A DNA stretch of 64,000 bases from Citreimonas salinaria (GCF_900107235.1 NZ_FNPF01000016.1:36717-100716); one strand, 5' to 3'. Positions 36,400 to 46,209 are shown, numbered from the stretch's first letter. Notes: generated by a model from the letters alone, not told the origin. Program-made: numbers and translations.

Positions 36400-38691
36400 T
36401 CAGACGTCCATCCGCACCCGCAGCGTGACCGCGCCCTGCATCGCCTCGGGCCAGGTCAGCTGGACCGCGTTCTGCGACGCGCCGGCGCGGACGCTGGCAT
36501 AGGGCATGTGGTGACGCACCGCGTTGGACCCGGTGCGCGAAGGACCGCGCGTCACGACGCTCTCGACCTCCATCGCGTAGCCGTCGAAGGGCAGCGCGGC
36601 GCCCGTCTCGACCTGCCAGACCGACGCGGCGCTGTTCTGCGCGTGCTGGACCAACAGCGGATTGGCCGAGGCAAGATGCACGTTGTGATACGTGTTGCCG
36701 CTGAAATGCACGCTGCGCATGCTGGCAAGGTCCAGCGGCGCGAACGACGTGTCCACCCGCTCGGCCCGGTCGATCACGATCCCGGTGGACCGGAACGTGT
36801 TGCCCGTCACATTCATGCCGTAGATCCGGTGGCCCGAGCCGTAGGGCTTGACCACGATGAACGAGAACCAGGTCGGCACGTTCGAGCACAGCATCACGTT
36901 GTTCGTGATCGACAGGCCGGCAAAGCCCCAGCCGCCGGTGAAGTCCGGGTCGGGCTCGCGCTCGTTCGTCCACTCGATGAAGCAGTTGTCGACGTAGTTG
37001 CCGGTGATCTGCGTGTTGCAGGCGCGCAGGCACAGCACGATCCCCGCGCTGCGCAACCCGCTCGATGCCGGGTCGCCCTGGAAGAAGTGGTTGCCCGAGA
37101 TGATGTTGTGCGCGCCGCTGATCACCGCGAAATGGCGGAACTGGCTGGCGCGGTTGTTGCGGATCTTCACGTCGTTGGCGTTGACGTTGAACCCGATCGT
37201 GTAGCGGTCCTGCGTCAGCTTGTCGGGCTCCCAGCTGATGAACTGGTTGTGGTCGATCAGAAGCCCCTGGCACCCTTCCCCGTGCGAGCTGATGCCGCGA
37301 TGGCCGGGACGGTTGAACACGCAGTTGCGGATCACGTTCACCACCCCCGACGGCGGCAGCAGCACGCCCGAGGCCACCTCCGAGCACTGGAACTCGACGT
37401 CGTCGATCTCGAACTTGTCCAGCCGGTCGAACCCGCTCAGGTCCAGCAGGTACTTGAACCGGGTGAAGGTGTAGGTCTGGGTGCCCTGCGCGTCCGACAG
37501 CGGCTGCGACAGGCCGACCTCGCGGGCGCCCACGTTGACCGAGCGCACGTAGACCTCGCGGCCTACGCCCGCGCCTTCCACAAGGCTGCCCACGGGGATG
37601 TTGGCGATGTTGGCCACGTTGGTCAGCCGCCAGCGGTTCGAGGCGGCATAGCTGGCCTGGCTGGTGACCACCGTCGGGTTCCAGGCCGCGCTGGTTTCCG
37701 CCCGGATCTGGCCGTTGCGCAGCACCCGGCGCTGCGCGTAGCTCGACCGGTTGGGCACGGCGGCGCGCAAGTCGATCGGCTCGAACACCGACACGCGGCG
37801 CCCGCCCATGTCCAGGCTCTCGTGGTCGGAATTGTTCATCAGCGCCTGCAGCGCCTTCTTCAGCGCCAGCGCCTCGTCGCCGCCGAAGGCGTCGATGTAT
37901 TTCGGCAGGTCGTAGTCCTTGGTCAGCGACAGGATCGCCGCGTCGGGCATGGTCACGCGGCCTTCGAACTGTACGCGGCTGTCGAGCGTGACCGATTGCG
38001 CCAGGCGGTAGGTGCCCTTCGACACCAGCACCCGGCGCCCGCGCGCGGCCTGGTCGGCTGCCTCGAAGGCTGCGCTGTCGTCGGTGGAGCCGTCGCCGAT
38101 GGCGCCGAAGTCGCGCACGTCGACCCAGTCCATCATCTCGCGGTGGAAGACCGAGGTCACGTCCTCGATCCGGATGTCGTCGACGCGGACGACGCCGCCG
38201 TTCGGTCCCGTCAGGTCGAACCCGAAATGGCCGAACGCCGCCTGCGGCCCCCAGACCAGGTCGACGCCTCGCCGCGCGCCCGCGCCGACGATGGCGCTGA
38301 CCTCGTAGATCTGCCCGTAGCGCGCGATCGTCACCGGCTGCGCCCTCGTGGCGACGCCGGTGACCGTGCTGTCGTTCGCCTGCACCGGACGACCGGCGAT
38401 CGCGATGGTCGGAAGCGCGCCGGCGATCGCCTTGATCCGCACCGTCACCCGCAGATAGCAACCCGCCGGGATCGGCGTCTGTCCCATGAAGCGCAGCCGC
38501 TGCGTCTGGTCCAGCTTCTGGATCTCGAGGCAGCCGCCGAAATCCGCATCGGCCGGCACGAAGGCCGCGCCGGAGAAATACGCGTAGGTGTCCGAGCCCG
38601 GCGAGCCGTCGCTGCGCGACCACTGGTTCAGCGTGTCGCTCGAAAACGCCGGCGGCATGAAGACCAGACCTTCGGTGACTGCCTTGTTCAT
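36400..38691 (-). CDS. Right-handed parallel beta-helix protein (pectate-lyase/GH28-related, spike-like)
   Basis: A 763-residue protein without a signal peptide. Residues 1-170 form a beta-sandwich-like carbohydrate-binding module (YLRVTVRIKAIAGALPTIAIAG). DVRDFGAIGDGSTDDSAAFEAA near residue 190 is the classic GH28-related/phage-tailspike start. Residues 330-690 show beta-helix rungs rich in Asn ladders (IRNCVF, IRNNRA, ISGNHF, ITGNYV, ITNNVM, VTGNTF, FSGNTY). Similar proteins with this N-terminal module are common in Rhodobacterales, and some gene transfer agent head spikes are of this type. No GTA structural genes are in this window. Start after AAAGGGATAGCG. Confidence 0.85.
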   Translation of the reverse strand: MNKAVTEGLVFMPPAFSSDTLNQWSRSDGSPGSDTYAYFSGAAFVPADADFGGCLEIQKLDQTQRLRFMGQTPIPAGCYLRVTVRIKAIAGALPTIAIAGRPVQANDSTVTGVATRAQPVTIARYGQIYEVSAIVGAGARRGVDLVWGPQAAFGHFGFDLTGPNGGVVRVDDIRIEDVTSVFHREMMDWVDVRDFGAIGDGSTDDSAAFEAADQAARGRRVLVSKGTYRLAQSVTLDSRVQFEGRVTMPDAAILSLTKDYDLPKYIDAFGGDEALALKKALQALMNNSDHESLDMGGRRVSVFEPIDLRAAVPNRSSYAQRRVLRNGQIRAETSAAWNPTVVTSQASYAASNRWRLTNVANIANIPVGSLVEGAGVGREVYVRSVNVGAREVGLSQPLSDAQGTQTYTFTRFKYLLDLSGFDRLDKFEIDDVEFQCSEVASGVLLPPSGVVNVIRNCVFNRPGHRGISSHGEGCQGLLIDHNQFISWEPDKLTQDRYTIGFNVNANDVKIRNNRASQFRHFAVISGAHNIISGNHFFQGDPASSGLRSAGIVLCLRACNTQITGNYVDNCFIEWTNEREPDPDFTGGWGFAGLSITNNVMLCSNVPTWFSFIVVKPYGSGHRIYGMNVTGNTFRSTGIVIDRAERVDTSFAPLDLASMRSVHFSGNTYHNVHLASANPLLVQHAQNSAASVWQVETGAALPFDGYAMEVESVVTRGPSRTGSNAVRHHMPYASVRAGASQNAVQLTWPEAMQGAVTLRVRMDV

Positions 38692-38821
38692 CGCTATCCC
38701 TTTCATCAAATGGGCGCGCAGGCCCCGCTTGGGAAAAGGATGTAGCGATCGCGGCTTAACGCGCCCTGCGGCCACCGTGCGCAGGGGTGTTGCGCGGCAG
38801 GGCGCCAAGGTCATGCCCGGG

Positions 38822-39238
38822 TCAGGCGCTCAGGCCCGGCGCCTCGACGATGCGGACGCCGGCGATCAGCCAGCCTTCCCCGGTCCGCGTCATGCGGTAT
38901 TCCAGCCAGTGCTCGACGCCCGCCGCGTCGGTCACGATGACCGTCTGCGCCACGCCGCCCGGCAGGTCGACAAGATCGCCGAAGCGCAGGTCCTCGGGGC
39001 GCCAGACCATCGGGTAGCCGTTGCGCACCATCGCTCCGAAATTATCGGGGGTCTGGAACATCCCCTGGATCGACGGCGCGGAATAGCCGAAGGCCGTCTC
39101 GAGGTCGTCGCGCAGGAAGGCGTCGATCTGGCTCTGGATCGTGGCCTCGATCCCGGGCTCGGGCGGCAGGACATCCTGCGCCCGCACCGCCCCCACCAGC
39201 GCCAATGCCGCGACCAGCCCCAACAGCGTCTGTCTCAT
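38822..39238 (-). CDS. DUF4864 domain secreted protein
   Basis: A 138-residue protein with signal peptide MRQTLLGLVAALALVGAVRAQ. The remainder matches DUF4864, an NTF2/SnoaL-like small domain: IQSQIDAFLRDDLETAFGYSAPSIQGMFQTPDNFGAMVRNGYPMVWRPEDL is its usual core. Function unknown, periplasmic. The ribosome binding site GGGAGAG lies 6 nt before ATG but is inside a 15-bp perfect hairpin (39239-39284), so translation may be regulated by RNA structure. The gene follows lysS on the same strand. Confidence 0.88.
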   Translation of the reverse strand: MRQTLLGLVAALALVGAVRAQDVLPPEPGIEATIQSQIDAFLRDDLETAFGYSAPSIQGMFQTPDNFGAMVRNGYPMVWRPEDLRFGDLVDLPGGVAQTVIVTDAAGVEHWLEYRMTRTGEGWLIAGVRIVEAPGLSA

Positions 39239-39284
39239 GCGTGTCTCTCCCGGTTTGCCCAAAGGTAAGCCGGGAGAGACACGC
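39239..39284 (-). promoter_or_regulatory. Long hairpin sequestering the ribosome binding site of the DUF4864 gene
   Basis: GCGTGTCTCTCCCGG (39239-39253) pairs perfectly with CCGGGAGAGACACGC (39270-39284). The pairing nearly extends through the 16-nt interior (TTTGCC against GGTAAG). It touches the ATG directly and buries the GGGAGAG ribosome site. It also follows the lysS stop codon by 27 nt, so it could act as a terminator, but there is no T-run. Confidence 0.7.
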
Positions 39285-39311
39285 GTCAAAACCGCGCGAA
39301 GTTTCAGGCGA

Positions 39312-40895
39312 TCACGCCGAGGCGAGCCGCCCTTCCAGCGCCACCTCGATCAGCGACGCCGTCTCGGCCACGCCGTAAAGCGCGATGAACCCGCCGAAGC
39401 GCGGGCCCTGGCTCTGGCCCAGCAGCACCTCGTAGAGCGTCCTGAACCAGTCGCGCAGCGGGTCGTAGCCGTGCTCCTTGCCGACGGCGAAGACCAGCGT
39501 CTGCAGCATCTCGTCGTCCTGCGGTCCCCCATGGGTGCGCAGCCGCGCGGCCAGGTCCGACAGCGCCGCGCGCTCGGCCTCGGTGGGCGCGCGGTAGGTC
39601 TTGGAAGGCTTCACGAAGTCCTCGTAGTACTTCACCGCAAAGCCCGCCGCCTGGTCGAGGTCGGGATGCGTCTCGGGCGAGGCATCGGGCGCATAGCGGC
39701 GGATGAAGCCCCACAGCGCGTCCTTGTCCTCGGCCCCCGCCGCGCTGGCGAGGTTCAGCAGCATCGAGAACGGCACCACCATGCGGCTTTCCGGCGGGTT
39801 GCCGTTGTGGATGTGCCAGACCGGGTTGTTCACCCGCGCCGCGATGTCCTGCCCCTCGTAGGCGCGCAGCTGCTGGTGGTACTCGTCCACCGCCTTGGGG
39901 ATCACGTCCCAGCTCAGCCGCTTGGCGGTGCGCGGCTTGAGGAACATGTAATAGCTCAGCGACTCCGTCGAGGCATAGGTCAGCCATTCGTCGATGGTCA
40001 GCCCGTTGCCCTTCGACTTGGAGATCTTCTCGCCGTTCTCGTCGAGGAACAGCTCGTAGGTGAAATGCTCGGGCGGGCGCACGCCCAAGGCCTTGCAGAT
40101 CCCGTCGTAGATCGGCGTGTTGGTGCTGTGATCCTTGCCGTACATCTCGAAATCGACGCCCAGCGCGGCCCAGCGCGCGCCGAAATCGGGCTTCCACTGC
40201 AGCTTCACGTTTCCGCCGGTCACCGGCAGCGTCCACTCGCGCCCGGTCTCGTCGTCGAACGTGATCTCGCCCTTGGCGGCATCCACGTGCTTCATCGGCA
40301 CGTACAGCACGCGGCCGGTTTCGGGGTGGATCGGCAGGAAGATCGAATAGGTCTTGCGTCGCTCGTCGCGCAAGCTCTTCAGCATGATCTCCATCAGCGC
40401 GTCGTAGCGTTCCGCGGCGCGCACCAGCACCTCGTCGAACTGCCCCGAGGCATAGAACTCGGTCGCGCTGATGAACTCGTACTCGAACCCGAACGTGTCA
40501 AGGAACCGCCGCAGCATCGCGTTGTTGTGGTGGCCGAAACTGTCATGCGTGCCGAACGGGTCCGGCACGCTGGTCAGCGGCTTCTGCAGGTGCGTGCGCA
40601 GCATGTCCGGGTCGGGCACGTTTTCGGGCACCTTGCGCATCCCGTCCAGGTCGTCCGAGAAGCAGATCAGCCGCGTCGGGATGTCGCTGATCGTCTCGAA
40701 GGCGCGGCGGATCATCGTCGTCCGCGCGACCTCGCCGAAGGTGCCGATATGCGGCAGGCCCGACGGGCCGTAGCCCGTCTCGAACAGCACGTAGCCCTTC
40801 TCGGGCGGCGCCGCCTCGTAGCGTTTCAGGATCCGGCGCGCTTCTTCGAAGGGCCAGGCCTTGGCGCTCATGCCTGCGTCGCGCAGTTCGGACAT
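39312..40895 (-). CDS. lysS: Lysyl-tRNA synthetase, class I
   Basis: A 527-residue class I LysRS (LysK type), the form used in archaea and most alphaproteobacteria. The HIGH-like motif is [16 protein letters not shown] (near residue 45) and the KMSKS-like motif is [11 protein letters not shown] (near residue 290). The C-terminal alpha-helical cage domain is intact. It charges tRNA-Lys in the cytoplasm. I choose ATG at 40895 because AGGAG precedes it by 8 nt; a GTG three codons earlier is possible. A promoter TTGACG-N17-TAGGAA is visible upstream. Confidence 0.96.
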   Translation of the reverse strand: MSELRDAGMSAKAWPFEEARRILKRYEAAPPEKGYVLFETGYGPSGLPHIGTFGEVARTTMIRRAFETISDIPTRLICFSDDLDGMRKVPENVPDPDMLRTHLQKPLTSVPDPFGTHDSFGHHNNAMLRRFLDTFGFEYEFISATEFYASGQFDEVLVRAAERYDALMEIMLKSLRDERRKTYSIFLPIHPETGRVLYVPMKHVDAAKGEITFDDETGREWTLPVTGGNVKLQWKPDFGARWAALGVDFEMYGKDHSTNTPIYDGICKALGVRPPEHFTYELFLDENGEKISKSKGNGLTIDEWLTYASTESLSYYMFLKPRTAKRLSWDVIPKAVDEYHQQLRAYEGQDIAARVNNPVWHIHNGNPPESRMVVPFSMLLNLASAAGAEDKDALWGFIRRYAPDASPETHPDLDQAAGFAVKYYEDFVKPSKTYRAPTEAERAALSDLAARLRTHGGPQDDEMLQTLVFAVGKEHGYDPLRDWFRTLYEVLLGQSQGPRFGGFIALYGVAETASLIEVALEGRLASA

Positions 40896-40927
40896 CCCGT
40901 TCACTCCTAAGGGGGGTTCAGGCGGGC

Positions 40928-40956
40928 TTCCTATTGCCGCGCAGGGGCCGCGTCAA
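40928..40956 (-). promoter_or_regulatory. Probable lysS promoter
   Basis: On the minus strand TTGACG (40951-40956) is followed by 17 nt and TAGGAA (40928-40933), a good sigma70-type promoter about 33 nt before the lysS start. Confidence 0.55.
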
Positions 40957-41029
40957 TAAACAGCGCGTGACGCAAGGGCCCGGCCGCCACACGCATGGGC
41001 AAAGCCCGGCCAGCAACAAGGGGATTGCC

Positions 41030-41452
41030 ATGACCGACCTCCAAGACCCGCTCAGCCCGCAGGACTGCCTGGTCGCGCTGATGATCGTCGTCTCGGCCTC
41101 GGACGAGACGATGCGCACGACCGAACTGCTCAAGATCGACACGGCCGTCAGGACGCTGCCGATCTTCGGCGCCTACGATCCCGACCGGGTGCGCGCGGTC
41201 TCGACCCTGGTCATGCAGCTTCTGGCCCGCGAGGACGGGCTCGACGCCCTGTTCAACCTGCTGCGCCGCGACCTGCCCCAGCGCCTGTACGAGACCGCCT
41301 ACGCGCTGGCCTGCGACGTGGCCGCAGCCGACGGCACCCTGGCCGATGCCGAGCTTCGCCTGCTCGAGGAAATCCGCTACGAGCTCGAACTCGACCGGCT
41401 TCACGCCGCCGCGATCGAGCGCGGCGCCCGCGCCCGCCACATGCACGGCTGA
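41030..41452 (+). CDS. TerB family tellurite-resistance-like protein
   Basis: A 140-residue all-helical protein of the TerB/DjlA-N fold. Typical features are DCLVALMIVVSASDETMRTTELLKIDTAV and CDVAAADGTLADAELRLLEEIRYELELD, with an acidic metal-binding-like DGTLADAE loop. TerB-like domains occur in stress and membrane-associated complexes; no other ter genes lie nearby. Start after AAGGGGATTGCC. It diverges from lysS and is convergent with dacB. Confidence 0.9.
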   Translation: MTDLQDPLSPQDCLVALMIVVSASDETMRTTELLKIDTAVRTLPIFGAYDPDRVRAVSTLVMQLLAREDGLDALFNLLRRDLPQRLYETAYALACDVAAADGTLADAELRLLEEIRYELELDRLHAAAIERGARARHMHG

Positions 41453-41472
41453 GGCGCGCGGCCGACTGGACG

Positions 41473-41525
41473 TGGCAGGGGCTCTGCCCCGCCGCCCCCC
41501 CGGGATTCGGGGAAAGAAGAAACGC
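41473..41525 (+). repeat. Two-part 3'-end repeat element, copy 4 (shortened tail)
   Basis: A hairpin GGGGC-tct-GCCCC (41478-41490) is followed by the conserved tail CCCGGGATTCGGGGAAAGAA beginning at 41499. The tail lacks part of the AT-rich centre found in the other copies. It lies between the convergent terB-like and dacB genes. Confidence 0.5.
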
Positions 41526-41543
41526 GGAACGCCGTGCGCCGCC

Positions 41544-43031
41544 TCAGGCGTAAAGCGCGCTCCAGCGTTCGATCAGCGCCTGTTGAAGCCATTTGGCGCG
41601 TCGGTTCCACGCGCGCCCACCCTCCGGCCGCTCCAGCTCCTCGCGCGACAGGGTGGCACGGTGGTCGAGGTCGGCCACGAAGATGGCAAAGACCAGCTCG
41701 TCGCCCCCCTTCGGCTCGACATAGCCCGCCAGGCCGCTGACGAAGTTCAGCGTGCCGGTCTTCGCCTTGACCACGATCGGGTGGCTGGGCATCGGTCGAC
41801 CAGCCTCGTCGCGCAACGTGAATTCCTTCAGCAGCGGCTGGATCACTTCGTCGACGTGCAGCGCCTGCAGCGCCACCATCATGTCCTCGGCCGAGATGCG
41901 GCTTTCGTCGCCCAGCCCCGAATGGTCGACCAGCGCGATCGTGTGCATCCCGAAGCGGTCGCGCGCCCAGGCGTTCATCGCCTCGGCCGAGGCGTGCAGG
42001 CTTTCGGGCGCGCGGCCAGTCATTTGCTTGGTCGCCGCCATGCCCACCAGTTCGGCGGTGATGTTGGTCGACCATTCCAGCATGTCGCCCAGGATGTTGC
42101 GCAGCGGCGCGCTGTCGTGCGCGGCCAGCAGCACGCCCGCTGGCAGGTCCTCGACCGGTTCAGGGGCGGGCAGCGCCATCCCGGCAGCGATCGCCACCGC
42201 CTGGAACGCCTCGCCTGCATAGATTTCCGGGCGCCGCACCGGAAGCCAGCGGCTGCCGCCATCGCCCAGCGCGCCGCGCGCGACCGTCCATTCGTCGCGG
42301 CCCTCTACCTCCTCGTAGGTGTAGACCGGGCCGGCGCGGTCCGCCGCGCTGATCCGCGCCACCTGCACCGCCGGGCGGTAATTGGCAGAATGCGCGCCCA
42401 GGCTCAGGTCGTAATCCCCGCCCGCGCGCTCCCATTTGAAATGCACGCGGTTGTAGTTCAGGTTTAGCCCCGACACGGATGGATTGTAGGCCAGGTGCTC
42501 GGGCTGGATCGGGTCGATCGCGCGCTCCGTGGGCAGCGCGCCACCCCAGACCAGGAACCGCCCGGACACGCCGGTGATGCCCTGCCCGACCAGCTCGCCC
42601 GCAAGCGCGCCCAGCGCGTCGGTGTCCAGCGTCGGATCGCCGCCCCCCGCCAGCACCAGGTCGCCCTCGACCACGCCGTCCTTGACAGGCCCGGTGGCGA
42701 TGACGCGCGTGACGAAGCGGTGATCCGCTCCCAGATGCTCCAGTGCGTAGGCCGCCGTTATCGCCTTGGCGACACTGGCGGGCGCCAGCGCAAGCGCCCC
42801 GTTGTGCGACTCGAGCAGCCGGCCGCTTTCCGCGTCGGCCACGGCACAGCTGACCTGCCCCGTCAGGCCCGAGCGTTCGATCAGTTCGTCGATTCCCGGC
42901 GGCGGCGGCGGCGGCACCGACCCGGGGCGCGGGACCGGGCGCGACGAGTCCTGCGGCGCGGCGGCGCGGGCCGCGATGGGCACCGAAGCCAGCGCGGCGA
43001 CGAAGGCCCGGCGAGAGATGTGGCGTGTCAT
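41544..43031 (-). CDS. dacB: D-alanyl-D-alanine carboxypeptidase/endopeptidase (PBP4 type)
   Basis: A 495-residue exported peptidoglycan hydrolase of the S13 family. The active-site triad is visible: SVAK near residue 85, STN in LEWSTNITAELVG near 316, and KTG in VKAKTGTLNFVSG near 425. The N-terminus SRRAFVAALASVPIAARAAA resembles a Tat signal, with a Pro-rich linker after it. It trims pentapeptides and cleaves D-Ala-DAP cross-links. The gene follows nadD after 62 nt on the same strand. Confidence 0.94.
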   Translation of the reverse strand: MTRHISRRAFVAALASVPIAARAAAPQDSSRPVPRPGSVPPPPPPGIDELIERSGLTGQVSCAVADAESGRLLESHNGALALAPASVAKAITAAYALEHLGADHRFVTRVIATGPVKDGVVEGDLVLAGGGDPTLDTDALGALAGELVGQGITGVSGRFLVWGGALPTERAIDPIQPEHLAYNPSVSGLNLNYNRVHFKWERAGGDYDLSLGAHSANYRPAVQVARISAADRAGPVYTYEEVEGRDEWTVARGALGDGGSRWLPVRRPEIYAGEAFQAVAIAAGMALPAPEPVEDLPAGVLLAAHDSAPLRNILGDMLEWSTNITAELVGMAATKQMTGRAPESLHASAEAMNAWARDRFGMHTIALVDHSGLGDESRISAEDMMVALQALHVDEVIQPLLKEFTLRDEAGRPMPSHPIVVKAKTGTLNFVSGLAGYVEPKGGDELVFAIFVADLDHRATLSREELERPEGGRAWNRRAKWLQQALIERWSALYA

Positions 43032-43093
43032 GACGGCGATCTAAGCGCACCCGGGCAGGTTCGACAACCACATCCCGAAAAGGTGACGCGGCG

Positions 43094-43702
43094 CTAGGGT
43101 GTTGCGCCGCGACGCGCCGCGCGGATCTCGCTCGACGACAGGCCGATCAGCGGCACAGTCACGTAGCACCAGGCCGGCGGCTCCTGCAGCGGCAGCAGCC
43201 GCGACGCGCTTGCCGGGATCCGCGCGCCCCGGAGGATCCGCGCCGCCGGAGCCCGGCCCGCCACCAGCCCGTGCCCGGGTCGCGCCAGTACCCCCACCGG
43301 CATCATCTGCACGATCCTGCGCCAGCGCGCCCAGCGGTCGAACTGCGCCAGGTTGTCCGCCCCCATCAGCCACACGAACCGCACGCCCGGGCAGCGCTCC
43401 ACCAGTCGCGCCAGAGTGTCCGCCGTCATCCGCGTGCCAAGCTCGGCCTCGATCCCGCTCACCTGCACGCGCGGATGCAAGGCGACCGCCCGCGCCTGCG
43501 CGATCCGCACGTCCAGCGGCGCCGGCGGGTTCGCCTTCAGCGGGTTGCCCGGGCTCACCAGCAGGATCACCCGGTCCAGCCCGAACCGCCGCAGCGCCTC
43601 GCGCGCGATGTGCACGTGCCCCGCATGGACCGGATCGAACGACCCGCCCAGCAGCCCCACGCGCATCCCCGCGCGCAAATCCCGTATCGGCTCGTCCACC
43701 AT
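43094..43702 (-). CDS. nadD: Nicotinate-nucleotide adenylyltransferase
   Basis: A 202-residue nucleotidyltransferase of NAD biosynthesis, making deamido-NAD from nicotinate mononucleotide and ATP. The core motif [19 protein letters not shown] holds the (H/T)xGH signature; [17 protein letters not shown] and the C-terminal [13 protein letters not shown] (ISSTxIR-like) complete it. Start at [10 protein letters not shown] is a choice: an upstream methionine at 43738 and a downstream one at 43666 are both in frame, and no strong ribosome site decides. It diverges from ettA. Confidence 0.93.
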   Translation of the reverse strand: MVDEPIRDLRAGMRVGLLGGSFDPVHAGHVHIAREALRRFGLDRVILLVSPGNPLKANPPAPLDVRIAQARAVALHPRVQVSGIEAELGTRMTADTLARLVERCPGVRFVWLMGADNLAQFDRWARWRRIVQMMPVGVLARPGHGLVAGRAPAARILRGARIPASASRLLPLQEPPAWCYVTVPLIGLSSSEIRAARRGATP

Positions 43703-43806
43703 GCGCCCCGGATACCGCGCCGCCCGCGCCCGCCGCAAGGTGATTGCCCCGCGCGCGCCCCTTCGGTATCAGTCGCCCCCAACCCAGCCCTCAGGAGTCC
43801 GGCCCA

Positions 43807-45462
43807 ATGGCATCGTACAAGTTCGTCTACCACATGGATGGCGTCTCCAAGACCTACCCCGGTGGCAAGAAGGTGTTCGAGGACGTCCGCCTGAACTTCC
43901 TCCCCGGCGTCAAGATCGGCGTCGTCGGCGTCAACGGCGCCGGCAAGTCCTCGCTCATGCGGATCATGGCCGGCATCGACAAGGACTTCCAGGGCGAGGC
44001 CTGGGCCGCCGAGGGGGCGCGCATCGGCTACCTCAGCCAGGAACCCAAGCTCGACGAGACCAAGACCGTGCGCGAGAACGTCATGGAAGGCGTCGCCGCC
44101 AAGAAGGCCAAGCTCGACCGCTTCAACGAGCTCGCCATGAACTACTCGGACGAGACCGCCGACGAGATGGCGCAGCTTCAGGACGAGATCGATTCGCAGG
44201 ACCTGTGGGACCTCGACAGCCAGATCGACGTCGCGATGGAGGCCCTGCGCTGCCCGCCCGACGACGCCGACGTCACCACCCTGTCGGGGGGCGAGATCCG
44301 CCGCGTCGCGCTGTGCAAGCTGCTGCTCGACGCGCCCGACATGCTGCTGCTGGACGAGCCGACCAACCACCTCGACGCGGAAACTATCGCCTGGCTGCAG
44401 AACCACCTGGTCGAGTACAAGGGCACGATCCTGATCATCACCCACGACCGGTATTTCCTCGACGACATCACCGGCTGGATCCTCGAACTCGACCGCGGCC
44501 GCGGCATCCCGTACGAGGGCAATTATTCCGCCTGGCTGGAACAGAAGGCCAAGCGGCTGGCGCAGGAAGCGCGCGAGGACAAGGCCAAGCAGAAGACGCT
44601 GGAACGCGAACTCGACTGGATGCGCCAGGGCGCCAAGGCCCGTCAGGCGAAGTCCAAGGCCCGCATCCAGAACTACAACGAACTCGCCAACCAGACCGAG
44701 CGCGAGAAACTCGCCCGCGCGCAGATCATCATCCCCAACGGCCAGCGCCTCGGCAACAAGGTGATCGAGGTCGAGAACCTCGCCAAGCACATGGGCGACA
44801 AGCAGCTGATCGAGGACCTGTCCTTCAGCCTGCCCCCCGGCGGCATCGTCGGCGTGATTGGCCCCAACGGCGCGGGCAAGTCCACGCTGTTCAAGATGCT
44901 GACCGGCAAGGAAAAGCCCGACGCCGGCACGATCGAGTACGGCGACACGGTCGACCTGTCCTATGTCGACCAGTCGCGCGACGACCTCGCGCCCGACGAC
45001 ACCGTGTGGCAGGCGATCACCGGCGGCGCCGAGGTCATCAAGCTGGGCGACGCCGAGATGAACTCCCGCGCCTATTGCTCGGCCTTCAACTTCAAGGGCG
45101 GCGACCAGCAAAAGAAGGTGGGCCTCCTGTCGGGGGGCGAGCGCAACCGCGTCCACATGGCCCGCCTGCTGAAATCCGGCGGCAACGTCATCCTGCTCGA
45201 CGAACCGACAAACGACCTCGACGTGGAGACCCTGCGCGCGCTGGAAGACGCCCTCGTCGACTTCGCCGGCTGCGCCGTGGTCATCTCGCACGACCGCTTC
45301 TTCCTCGACCGCATCTGCACGCATATCCTTGCATTTGAAGGCGAAGCCCACGTGGAATGGTTCGAGGGCGGATTCTCGGACTACGAGGAAGACAAGAAGC
45401 GCCGCCTTGGCCCCGACGCCGTCGAGCCGAAGCGGGTGAAGTTCAAGAAGTTTGCGCGGTGA
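43807..45462 (+). CDS. ettA: Energy-dependent translational throttle protein EttA
   Basis: A 551-residue ABC-F ATPase. The start MASYKFVYHMDGVSKTYPGGKKVFEDVRL matches EttA, as does the length (E. coli 555). Two ABC modules are complete: Walker A GVNGAGKSS and signature LSGGEIRRVALCKLLL, then GPNGAGKST and LSGGERNRVHMARLL. The inter-domain P-site tRNA-interaction motif (LDWMRQGAKARQAKSKARIQNYN) is recognisable. EttA binds the ribosomal E site and gates the first peptide bond according to ADP/ATP ratio. AGGAG lies 9 nt upstream. Confidence 0.96.
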   Translation: MASYKFVYHMDGVSKTYPGGKKVFEDVRLNFLPGVKIGVVGVNGAGKSSLMRIMAGIDKDFQGEAWAAEGARIGYLSQEPKLDETKTVRENVMEGVAAKKAKLDRFNELAMNYSDETADEMAQLQDEIDSQDLWDLDSQIDVAMEALRCPPDDADVTTLSGGEIRRVALCKLLLDAPDMLLLDEPTNHLDAETIAWLQNHLVEYKGTILIITHDRYFLDDITGWILELDRGRGIPYEGNYSAWLEQKAKRLAQEAREDKAKQKTLERELDWMRQGAKARQAKSKARIQNYNELANQTEREKLARAQIIIPNGQRLGNKVIEVENLAKHMGDKQLIEDLSFSLPPGGIVGVIGPNGAGKSTLFKMLTGKEKPDAGTIEYGDTVDLSYVDQSRDDLAPDDTVWQAITGGAEVIKLGDAEMNSRAYCSAFNFKGGDQQKKVGLLSGGERNRVHMARLLKSGGNVILLDEPTNDLDVETLRALEDALVDFAGCAVVISHDRFFLDRICTHILAFEGEAHVEWFEGGFSDYEEDKKRRLGPDAVEPKRVKFKKFAR

Positions 45463-45465
45463 CGT

Positions 45466-46209
45466 TCAAGAGGCTCCATTGCCAAGAAAATCAACCACGT
45501 TCTTGGCGATGTCTGATTGGCCAATTCTGTCGATTGCATCAGTGGTCCGCGCGGCAGCCTGCACAGCGCGGCCACCTTGCGACAGCTTATTCTTTAACTT
45601 TTCCCAGTACTTGGGCTCGGCTTCCTTAATGGCACCGCCCTTCATTGCTAGGGCGCCTATCATTTCCTGAATTTTCCGCTCAGCATATTCAGGCCCAAAA
45701 ACGTCGATCCCATCCAAGATGGTCGCTACATTGCTCAATATGCCGTAAAGATACTCTCGAATTTCTACGGGTGCATCCATCGCACCCAACTGCTCGGCCA
45801 TTTTCCTTAGGTCGCTTGCAATACCGTTGAGTTCCGGGTTCTCCAGCATTCTAAAATGGCCAGAAAGCGTCGCATGGACGGCCAGCAATTCGTTTAGAAC
45901 TTCTGCCTTTAGAATGCTCCCTCTCGCATTTTTAACAGGCTGATTGACGCCGCCTAAATTTCCAAGGCCCTTAAACTGTTTGAACCGCTCTCTTACAAAC
46001 CTCTTCGTTTCTTCGTCAGCATCTATTTTCGCGATTTGATCATTAATCTCCCGCACAATTCGTGCCAATACGCCAGCTGCTTCAATGTCACTATCTTCCC
46101 CATTGAGGCCGAGAACTGATGCGGCCGCTTTGGCCACGGTCTCTTCCTCTGGCTTATAAGTGGAGACTTCTTTCAAGACAGCTCGAAGTTTAGATGCAGA
46201 AGTATCCAA
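45466..46209 (-). CDS. Unrecognised helical protein in AT-rich patch
   Basis: A 247-residue protein that I do not recognise. It has a TTG start preceded by GACGAGG at 5 nt. The sequence is almost all helix-forming, with an acidic N-terminal half (VSTYKPEEETVAKAAASVLG, IVREINDQIAKIDADEETKRF), a Gly-rich turn (FKGLGNLGGVNQPVKNARG) and a C-terminal IDRIGQSDIAKNVVDFLGNG. No signal peptide or membrane helix. Base composition is near 45-50% GC, far below the rest of the window, with AT-ending codons, so recent transfer is likely. It ends 3 nt from ettA, convergently. Genes of this type are sometimes found in mobile accessory modules, but no partner is visible. Confidence 0.75.
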   Translation of the reverse strand: MDTSASKLRAVLKEVSTYKPEEETVAKAAASVLGLNGEDSDIEAAGVLARIVREINDQIAKIDADEETKRFVRERFKQFKGLGNLGGVNQPVKNARGSILKAEVLNELLAVHATLSGHFRMLENPELNGIASDLRKMAEQLGAMDAPVEIREYLYGILSNVATILDGIDVFGPEYAERKIQEMIGALAMKGGAIKEAEPKYWEKLKNKLSQGGRAVQAAARTTDAIDRIGQSDIAKNVVDFLGNGAS

